This document shows, in pieces, positions 26,301-37,100 of a stretch of DNA of 64,000 nucleotides. Both the position numbers and the translations under genes were made by a program. The notes beneath the pieces were generated by a model. The model was not told the origin of the DNA. It was given only the letters and a program-made list of their open reading frames with translations, and ran no database searches. Each line of letters opens with the position of its first letter. Position 1 is the first letter of the stretch. The stretch covers positions 107,482,001 through 107,546,000 of the forward strand of contig NC_060214.1 in assembly GCF_021130785.1 (NCBI RefSeq), written 5' to 3'. Source of the stretch: Homalodisca vitripennis. Taxonomy: Eukaryota > Arthropoda > Insecta > Hemiptera > Cicadellidae.

Positions 26301-29300
26301 TAACCACATATTTAAAGTCAAACATTTGTAGACATATTCAATATGATTATTATATTTTAAAATTCTCAATATTATATTATATCACTTGATGGAAAATTTT
26401 ACGATGAAACAGTTTCATGTCACTTTATACAATTAATAACAACTCTATAATAAAACATAATACTAGCAACTAGTCAAAACTAGGTTTTTGACATAAAATA
26501 GAAATTTTATTTCAGTTATGTGGGTCTGACGATGTGTTCATTGAGCATGAAAGGCCTCACAAAATAAAAATTTTTCATTTATTCGAGTGTTTGATCATAT
26601 ATTAAGCATAATAGAAATTGTGTTAACTATGTATGCAATTTAAATTACATTATATTGATGTATGCAATGATGTTTCTCTTTAGACCAAAGAGTAATAAAC
26701 AGATGTTTGAAACTGATGCTCTTGTTCAGGAAGAAATTTTTAACACAGTGATGTAGCCAACCTTTCTCCCGAACGTAATTGCCCACATAAAAATTAGATA
26801 ACGAAATCCCATTATTTTGCATTCTGTCAAAGTAGGTGAGCAGAAACAGCAAACCAATGTTCTGTATTGCAACTTTATTTTTTCGATGCGTACCTATTAG
26901 GTATTATTATTCAATAAACAATACATCAAATGCATATTATGAAACCTCACATTAATTCTGATATACAGTTTGTCCTACTTAAATCTGATTTTCTACAGCA
27001 AAAGTTTGATTAAAAAGATGACTGAAAAAAATGACTAGTGACAATTTGAAAACACATTGAACATTAGTGACTAGTCACTAGTCGTTTGACAGATCCAGGG
27101 TTAATAGATATTTTATAGAAATATTTTGACTTGGGATTGTGCGACAATATTAACTAGTCAATATCAATGGCAGTGTTATGACTTTGAAGGATATCATTAA
27201 AATATACATTTCCTGTACAAATATTATCAATTATACTCTGCTGAAGCAACCTGTTCACGTAAAACATAATGAACAAACAAACACACAACAACAACAACAA
27301 TATACACAACAACTATATCAACTATATTAACAACAACTATAGTTAACTATGTTATCAACTATTGTTCAACTATATTATGAACAATATTCACATTATAGTT
27401 CCAGTGTTTTAAGTATTGTGTTGCAATACGCTTCTTGACTGATGATTAATTTGGTTTTCTTTGACCTTATACTTTTTTCTAGAATAAAAATAAGGTATTT
27501 TTACTTTATAACATTTCCAGAAAAATTAAACCAAATCATACTTTGAAATTTTATAAAATATACACTCACATAGTATCAGATAAAAGAACCTTATGAACCG
27601 TCAAAATTGTCATTTACAACCCATACAAAATGGCTATAACAATGAATTCAAATGATCTTGTACAATCTTTCAGTACACTAGTTCAATTACATCGCTGACA
27701 GATTTTGCAAGTAATCTTCTATAATATTTCTAACCTAATAGTAGAGGCTCGCACGCTGTCACCCTCCGATATGAGGTTGTAGGCGTGCCACATGTCCTCT
27801 GACTCCTCCGGCATAAGTGTGACCGACCTGAAACATTAATGGCACTTACATTAACTTACTGATACAAATAGACATTATTTTTAAGATTGTTGTACCTTTA
27901 TCACATATTAATGTTTTTGTTATTCATATTAGATGAATTGATGAATATCACATGGCATTTATTATAAAAAAGACATGGTTAGTATTAATATGGCTCGAAG
28001 CAAGAACAAAACTACAGACAAAGAATACACCTCAACAAAACCTGTATAAACTAGTGCCATGCTAAAGATTTATTTCACAACATTCACAAAACTGATGTAG
28101 TTAGTTTAAAAGTGGCAATGAGAAATGTCTATGTCAAATATATGCTTAACCAAATGGTTTCAAGCCAGAATGCAAATTGATATTGCAGTTGAAAAACAAC
28201 TCAGATTATCATTTTGAAATGAAAATAACATTCAAAGTTTGGTTTATAGAAAATCTATTGCTGAGCCTGGAGGAGGAATAACAAAACGTTCAAGCTATTA
28301 TTATGGATAACACTCCCTGTGACTAGGCGTTAGTTGGAAAAAAAAGAAGAAAAAAAAAAAAAAAAAAAAAACAGCTTGAGAGAAGAGGGATATAAGAGTT
28401 GATTAAAGAAGAAAAATAATCCTTGTATATTCAGCAGAAATGTCGAAAAGGGCCCCATCTCTTTGATATAGGTACAAGTTGAATGAAATAGCACTTTTAG
28501 GGTTCATGAGGTTTCACGATTGCCCCCATTCACTTGTTAAAACACCGTAAATTCATAAAATTCGTAGAATTCGTTAAATTGTTATTTATAATTGACCAAC
28601 TTGAACGATAGAGAGAGAGCAGGTGGTTGAAATTAAACATACATAATATACCATCCTGCAGTAACCCTTTTGAGCCGGTTAATCCAACTCCGGCCTCAAA
28701 TAGAATGGGAGTGGACGGAGAAAAACAAAAGTTTTTAAAGTACATGATATGGGGAGTCAATAAAAGAAGCAATTGACATTGTAAATTTAGCAAACCAGGG
28801 CTAATGAATCGATTATGTAAAAAGTAAGGAAGGGCATTAGTATGGAATGGCGTAATATAACTCATACTCATAAACTTCTATGAAAATTCTAGTGAAAGCA
28901 ACATTAGTGACAGTTACAAAGACAACTGATTTGGTAGCAATTTATTTGAAGTAAGTTTAGTTTTCAATAAAAGTAAAAGGTTTTGTTAATTACTATGAAG
29001 AAATCCATTTTATAGACTAAGAGATGCACCACATTATTATACTGAGTTTTAGAGATCATCAGCAGAACCTGAAGAATGCTTGAAAATATTCTTATGTCCT
29101 TGATGACATCCTATTAGAGGCCACACACTTTTAAGTATAATATGAACAGAATTATCCCACCTATTAGAATAACTCCTCAGTCAAAATTGACTGTGTCTGA
29201 ACAAATCTAGAAGAGAATAAAGTTTCATTAAATATTCTGGATGTAGGAATTTCTGACCATACCACTCAACTCTGTGCCCTAAATATTCTCACAGAAAAGA

Positions 29301-31041
29301 CTAGGCCTTTCCAAGGACAAAATAGAAATTTTAGCAATGGCAACATACAAAAGTTTTTAAATATCTTACCAGGAACGAGACTTGGCTAATATTTGCAACA
29401 CCACAGACATTGCCTCAATTTATGTCAATTTTCCAACACCATAGGTTCAGCATTAAATAAATCATGTCCATATCAAACCAACAAACAATGCTCAAGAACA
29501 TAGCTCATTCAGATAAGACTAAAGCTGTATGGGCAGTTATAAACTATGTAACAGTAACAAAGATCTCAGCAAAACCAAAAGAACTAATGCTTTACAATTA
29601 TAGAACTACAAAAGGATGACTACAAGAGCACTTAAACACAGTCTTCATAACAATGGCTGATACTGTTATTAAAAGTAATAACCCTACTTGGAATATTTTA
29701 CAAAATACTGTTCAGTAACCTACTATTCCAAACCTCAGAAAACCAACATTTGAGGAACTAATTAATGTAATCAACTCTCTTCCTCTTAACTTTTCTTCAA
29801 GAGTGGATGAAATTTCATCAAGATTGTTAAAGGTCTGCAAGCAAAAATTGGCTTATCCTATAACTAACTTGGTAAGTATATTCTTCCAAAGCGGTATATT
29901 TCCCAATAAAATAAAACTCTCTATGGTTATTCCTTTTTTACGCATGGTAATCAATAACTGAAGCTAAAAAATACTGGCCAATTTCCTTGATTTCAGATTT
30001 TTCAAAAATATTTGAAAAAAATAGGCTCTCTTGTCTTCTTAGATACAATAATCTTCTAACTGGCCAATAACATGAATCCATTCAAAACAAATAAACATTG
30101 ACTGCTCTGATTAGCTTCATTTAACACATCATTGACCAATTAGAAGGAAAAATACAACTACTACAATACTACTGGACTTAAGCAAAGCCTTTGACATTCT
30201 TGACCATGAAGACAAAACTATCCTCCTTGGGCGTGCAAGACACGCAGCGGAATGGTTTAGGAGCTACTTGACCAATAGAGAACATGTGGTTGAAATTAAA
30301 TCCTGCTCTTTGCCAAAACTAAGAGGTGTTCCACAGGGATCTGTGCTAGGGTCTGTTCTTTTCAGACTTTTTAAAAACGATCTCCCTAAGTATCTGGAGG
30401 AATTTTCCACAACCTTAATGTATGCCGATAACGTAATCTTACTTCTGCCTGAAAAAGACCTACGCATATTGACAATCTATGTAGAAAACTGAATACTGGG
30501 ATTTATATTACAACAAAACTAACAAAAAAGTGACACAGCCACTGCTAAAACACCATGCACTATTTGAAACTTGTCTCTGCTATGGTTTCTTAGTGTGGGA
30601 AAAATCCTCAACAGGCAACTTCCAGAAGATGGCGTTGAGGGCACTTGCTGGCTTGCAACGGAGAGAGGGAGAGGGTTGAGGGGAGGGGGGGAGGGAGGGA
30701 GAGAGAGAGAGAGCGTGCATGCGCTTCTTCCTTTAACAACTTATCAATACAAACAGTTGTAGCTCTATATATTCTGGGGGCGGTAAAATTTGTTCACAAG
30801 AGTGGACTATCTAGAGATTCCAGCATCCATCACTACAGCACTTGAGGTACAGCAACCCAACTTCCTCTCCACCGACTAACTCTGTTTGAGGAAAAGCCCC
30901 CATACATGGGAATAAAGCTGTGGAATCACTAACCAGAAGACCTCAAGAAGTGTAAAGCAAATAGTTTCAAAAGTGAATTAAAGAAGTGAATGCTACAAAA
31001 TCGCTTGTACACTATTAAAGAGTATTTTGGAAGCAATTTTG

Positions 31042-31075
<34 letters not shown>

Positions 31076-31087
31076 ATCTCCAGTTTT

Positions 31088-31177
<90 letters not shown>

Positions 31178-34100
31178 AAAACTGGAGATCAATACAAAAC
31201 TGATAAATAAATAAACTCAACTTAACTAACTTAACCTAATATTTAACTAGAGAGTTTTTGAAAATATATTTATAAATACTTGTCATTTGAAGACTACTCC
31301 CAAACACATCATGTGAAGTCAATGACATGTCAACAGACAATAATGAATTCATAAAGAATTGTAACTATAATTACATAAAACTAAAATTTGTATTATTAGT
31401 TTAATGCCGCTATTACAATTCTCCATGAATTAATAAAGAAATAAAAAATATTGTCTATTGTCTACTGACATGTCATTGACTTCACATGATTTTTTTGGGT
31501 GTAGTCTCCTAGTAACAAGTGGTTATATGTCTATTTTAAAAAAACTCCCTCTCACAACTCTTCATCTTTAACACCTAACTTGAAGGGAGGGGTTACGGAT
31601 ACCCTGCCAAACAATATGATAAGAGGTGAGAGGGTAATTTTATTAGCTGAGCGTTAGCGAAGCCTATCACTCAAGTGGGGCTGGAGAATTGAATTTCATC
31701 TCGTCACCACAAACTGGAAACTTCGGATTTAAAGGATCAAGATCTTGGAACCATTTAGAACATTGCTTTATGTTTAAAAATACATTTTGTGACAATAATT
31801 GCATGTTTATCGCCATTGTTCATGCTGATGTCACAAGCCAACTCAGTATGTAAATGAAATAAAAACTGTTGGCAATGATTAATTATGGATATCTAAAGGT
31901 CAAATGTTGTATTAGATAATTTTGATATTTCTAATCCATAATCATGACTAAATTGTTGTTGTGGCCGCTTATTCTACTATATGTTAAGTTAAATATAGAA
32001 TTATTCATTGGATACAAAAATCCAAACATATGATAAAAACCACTGAATAACAAAAGCCGCTCATTAAAGTCTACCCGTCAGATACCACAACCAAAAAAAA
32101 AAAAAAAAACAACTGTGTGTTTGTATTTTTGGTATGTAGTTTATTTATTTATTATTACTTCCAACGGTACAATGCCATTTAACATATTTACAAAAATTAC
32201 AGACTTGTAGTGTTAGGAAATTTGTCATAGTGTATTCTTACAATAATATTTTTATGACCTATTTAATATGATGGGTAGGGTACGATAAGCGGACCCGGTG
32301 TTTTATATCGAAATTGGCAAACGATATTACTCAATCATAACCATCGATATAATCAATCGATACTAATTAATTATTTTGAACAATTCACTTAATGATCTAT
32401 ATCAACAGTTGTAAACACTTTCAAATAATACACGTCAGGTAATATTTCAATTTTACATAAGTAACATTTGATTATTAAGAATGGCAGTAAATTTTAGAAA
32501 ACTACACAACATTGCTTTGAAAGACGATAAGACATGTTTTTCGTGGCTTCAACATGTAGGACTCCTACCGAAAACCCCATTATGTGAAATTTGTGGGAAA
32601 GAAACAAATGTAACTGTGAGAGGGGCAAATATGGTCGTCTTCAGTTTTCCTAATTTTGGTTATAATAATTTGTTTATAATATAATATAAGAAGTAGCGAA
32701 CGAAGTGATAAAATGGCGGGTGAATCAGAAGATGCTCCGTGTTCAGTCTGCAATTTAATTATTCCTGGAAATGGAAAAGGACTTTATTTGACGGGTTTTG
32801 CAAGAAGTGGTATCACCCATCGTGTGTGGACATTTCTGATCATAGATATAAACTCATAAATGAAGTTTCAGAAAATGTGAAGTGGTACTGTACAGCTTGT
32901 GCCGAGAAGATCGACAGGTTAGTTGCTAGTGTTTGGAATGTGGATGACCTTATAAATTTACAATCAGTTGTTGAGAATTTAGTTACCGTTGTTAAAGGGC
33001 TGGTAAAAGACAAATTTAGCATTAAATAATAAAATTGACGAGATAACTGAGAGTAATTTGAGGTTAGGTCAAGTGTTTTTCGTCTGTCGGTAAAACCGTT
33101 GACGTTGACAAGTTAAATTCTGTCAACGCTTCAAACAGAAATTGCATAAAGACGTCCAAAACGAGCACTAGGAAAGTGCAATCGTCAATCGATGTCCCGA
33201 ATTCGAGTTCAATCATCGATAATTGTTCATCGAAATCGAGTGTTCAAATTCGGTTGTCTTCTGTTTGGAATCATAACACAGTAAAATACGATGAAGAACG
33301 TGAAACTCATTTGAAACGCCCAGAAACGAAGATTTTCCGTTCCTTCAAGATTCCGTTGGTATTAGTGTAAACCAAAATCCGTGGAAAACAGTTTGTAAAT
33401 AAAAGAAATCAAGTTCCAAATGGACATAACCTAAATAAGGGGATTGCCAAACCTAGGCTAATAAACCGGTCTACCCAAAAGATTTTGACTGGAAAATCAG
33501 TTACCAAAAATAACCTCAGCACAATCAAAAGGACTAAGTTTATATTTGTTTCAAGATTGGAACCGACAGTTGAAAAAAAATGACATAGAAAGCTTTTTGA
33601 AAGCAAATAAACAAGGCAGCTATGTGGTAGAAAAATTAACCACAAAATATCCAACTTATAGTTCCTTCAAAGTGGGGGTACCAGAAAATCTGTGGAGGAT
33701 ATTTTCAGTGAAGAATTTTTGGCCAGAGGGTACTCTAATAAGTACTTTTAATCTTCCTAAACACAGACGTAATTTAAACTCACAAATAAAGGTAGACACT
33801 GGGTCAAAGATAGCCTAAACCAGTAGAAGATGCGAGTAAAACAAGGGTTCTTTACTTGAACATCCAGGGCCTAAACAGCAAAGAAAATTTACTAAGTCTA
33901 CTGGGTTTCTGATAGTAAATATTGATTTTTTATGTATCAGTGAACATTGGCTGCTGGCAGATGAAGCTCATTACCTTCAAGTGGAGGGATATATACCTTT
34001 GACAATGTACTGTCGCAAGAACCATATCAGAGGTGGTGTTGGAATTTTTGCTTGTGAAAACAAACAATTTATGTGCATTGTACTTGATTTTGAGTGGCTG

Positions 34101-37100
34101 TGTGACGAAATAAACTTTGAATGTGTTGCTGTTGAGGTTGAAAATCCTAGACTCATCGTTGTTAGTATATACCATTCTCCAGCTGGTGATGAAAATATAT
34201 TTTTTGAACAATTTAGAGCTGCTATTAACAAATCTCAGCCGAATGAAAACCCACATCCTGATTGGTGGTGATGTTAACTCTAAGTTTGATGTTACACGAG
34301 ATCAACCTAGTGTGAGAAAATTATTAAACCTTCTCAGGCAGTTTGATTGTAAATATCTTAATAATAAGCCTACTCGTTTAATTCCTGCCTCGATAACATT
34401 TTTACCAATATTTCCATTCGAGCTGAGTAGTACCTGTGTAGTTCCTGTTGATTTTAGTGATCATAGTGGCCTAGAGACAAGTCTGAAAATATCATCTGTT
34501 CCTGACTCCAATAACTACAAAAATTATGTATTCCGTAACCCTTTCTTCTCGTTGCCTGGACAATTTTTCGGAACTCTTAGGTAGTGTTGGATTGGGTTGA
34601 AACTACTCGAGGAAAAACCATTTGCCTGCTGAAGACAAGTTTGCTTTATTTTTTACCAAATTCTTGGAGTTGTTCAACCAAGCTTGCCCTTTGAAAATGT
34701 TTGACAAAGAAGAACAAACAGGCTAGAAAAACAAAATCAACATCAAATTGGTACACTCCGGAACTAAAGAAAATGTTATGGCCTATCGCACAGTTTACTT
34801 GTGCATTAAAAGTCAAGAGTCACATAGGGCCTACAAACATCTCAGAAATTTATATAAACAAGAGGTAAATAAAACTAAACTGAATGCAAACGTGAAATTT
34901 ATTGAACTATCAGCTAACAAATGTCAGGCTGCCTGACCTTGGTCAGGAAGGTGTCAGGCTCAGGGACGGCAGAATTGCAGATGATTCAATCAGCGCGGAG
35001 GACTTCAACAGCTACTTCATTGAGTCGGTCAGCGAGGCAAGAAACAGCATACCGCCACCATCAACCTCTTCTGAGGATTTGCTGCAACGAGCCAAGCGAC
35101 CCACCTCACTCTTCGAATGGGAAAATGTGACCAGTGAAAATGTGATTAGTGTTGTGTCGAAAATGAAAGCTTCTAAAAGCAAAGATGTGTACGGTATTTC
35201 AGCTAACATTGTAAGGTATGTTGTTGATGCAATCTTATTACCCACTTGTAATTTGTATTAACTCCTGCCTGCTAGAAGGTGTATTCCCCAGCTCTCAAAA
35301 AATCTCAAGAGTTGTCCCATGTTTTTAAAAAAGGGGACAGGTGTCAGGTTAAAATATTACCGTCCAATTTCTCTAGTGCCTGTCTTAGGTAAGATTATTG
35401 AGGCAGTTGTAAAAACTCAGATAAACCGTTTTCTGGAATCCCAACAACTTTTGTCGGGATGCCAGTTTGGTTTCCGCAAAGGAATGTCTACCACAGATGC
35501 CCTGGAGCATTTGGTCTCTGGAATTCTCTCTGCGTTTGAGGGCGGAAGTCATGCCCAGATTTACTGCTTGTGATCTGAGCAGGGGCTTTTCGATTGTATA
35601 GATCACGATATACTTTTGGGTAAGTTGGAGTACTATGGTATCTGTGGTCTCCCACCTAAATTTTTTCAAATCTTACCTGAAAAGCAGAAACTCAGTTTTG
35701 TTGACGTAGGTGGTAAGAGATCAAATTGTTCCGAGGTCATTTTTTGGGGTGCCTCAGGGTCTGTGCTGGGACCTCTCCTTTTTATAGTTGTTATTAATGA
35801 CTTGGAGACTAATATCATTGCCTCATCAACCATCATGTTTGCAGACGACACTACTTTTTTAAGTGTGCATTCAGATGAAAGCCTCTTAAAATTAAATTTT
35901 GACGACACTCTTGAAAGGGCCTGCTCCTGGTTTAGTGCAAACAGCCTTCTTTTAAATAATGATAAAAACCCAGAACCTACTTTGTAGCCTTAAAAACACT
36001 AACCATAGTTTAATAGAAAATAGTAACGTAAAAATCCTCGGTGTGATATTTGATAATTCATTGTCTTGGGTATCACATGTAGAATTTGTTTGTATTAGAT
36101 TGTCCAGAGTTATATTTTTGTGTTAAGAATCCCTTATGAGCATTGTTCCAGAGAATTATGTAAGAACAGCTTACTTTGGATTCTTTCAGTCCTGTGATAA
36201 ACTATGGCCTAATTCTATGGGGAAATAGCTGTCATGTTAATAGGATATTAGTGTTACAGAAAAAAGCTTTAAGAATTAATAATAGGGCAACTTTCAAAGA
36301 ACATTGTAAACCATTATTTATTAAATGTAAGATTTTGACTGTGATAAACTTGTATATTTATGTATGTTTTTATTGTATATGAAGAGGAATTTTAATTTAG
36401 GTTTAGTTGTACATAGATCTGATGTACATAATCACAATACCAGAAATTCAACTCCAGTTAGATGTGCCATACAGTAGGTTAAGTAAATGTAAAAATAGCT
36501 TTTATAATTGTAAGTCTGAAAATATTTAACAAGTTTGCACAATGAAAGTAAACTCTTAGATTTTAAACAATTTAAGTTCAAATGTTACAATTGGTTAAGC
36601 TTAAATCCTTTTTATGATTTAAATGAATTTTTTAGCCTTAGATCTGTAAATTTGTAAATTTTATCGGTACTTTGGGATTATTACCGACCACACTAGTATG
36701 AAGAACACAAAAATAGAAATTTATAGAAACAAACATATAGAACGAAAAAAAAAAACTCTTCATATTACAAAATTACAAACTTACAAGCATTTCCAGGTAT
36801 TGTGATCGTTAATTGTTGTCGCTGTTAGCTTATCTTTCTCGAGAATCCTGATTACGGCAGACCGCGCCGGCATCACGTGATTTGCACGGTACATAATTGC
36901 CTTTCCATTACAATTCAATTTATATTTCTGATTAGCCCCTCTAGAATTTGATATTTTACTGATAGTACTATCTCGAGGTATGTTTTTCTTTCTGTCGACC
37001 AGCGGGGCGGGGCAGCACGAAGGTGCTGCCAAATCCCGCGCTGATGGCCGGAGGCACTCGCATTTTGGGTGGCGGAATGTGATCAAGAATAAAAAAGTTT

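Noticed and set aside
30929..31192. Minus-strand frame with a long Tyr-Ile repeat
   Set aside because: It is the translation of the TA microsatellite; the same applies to the frames at 55225-55577.
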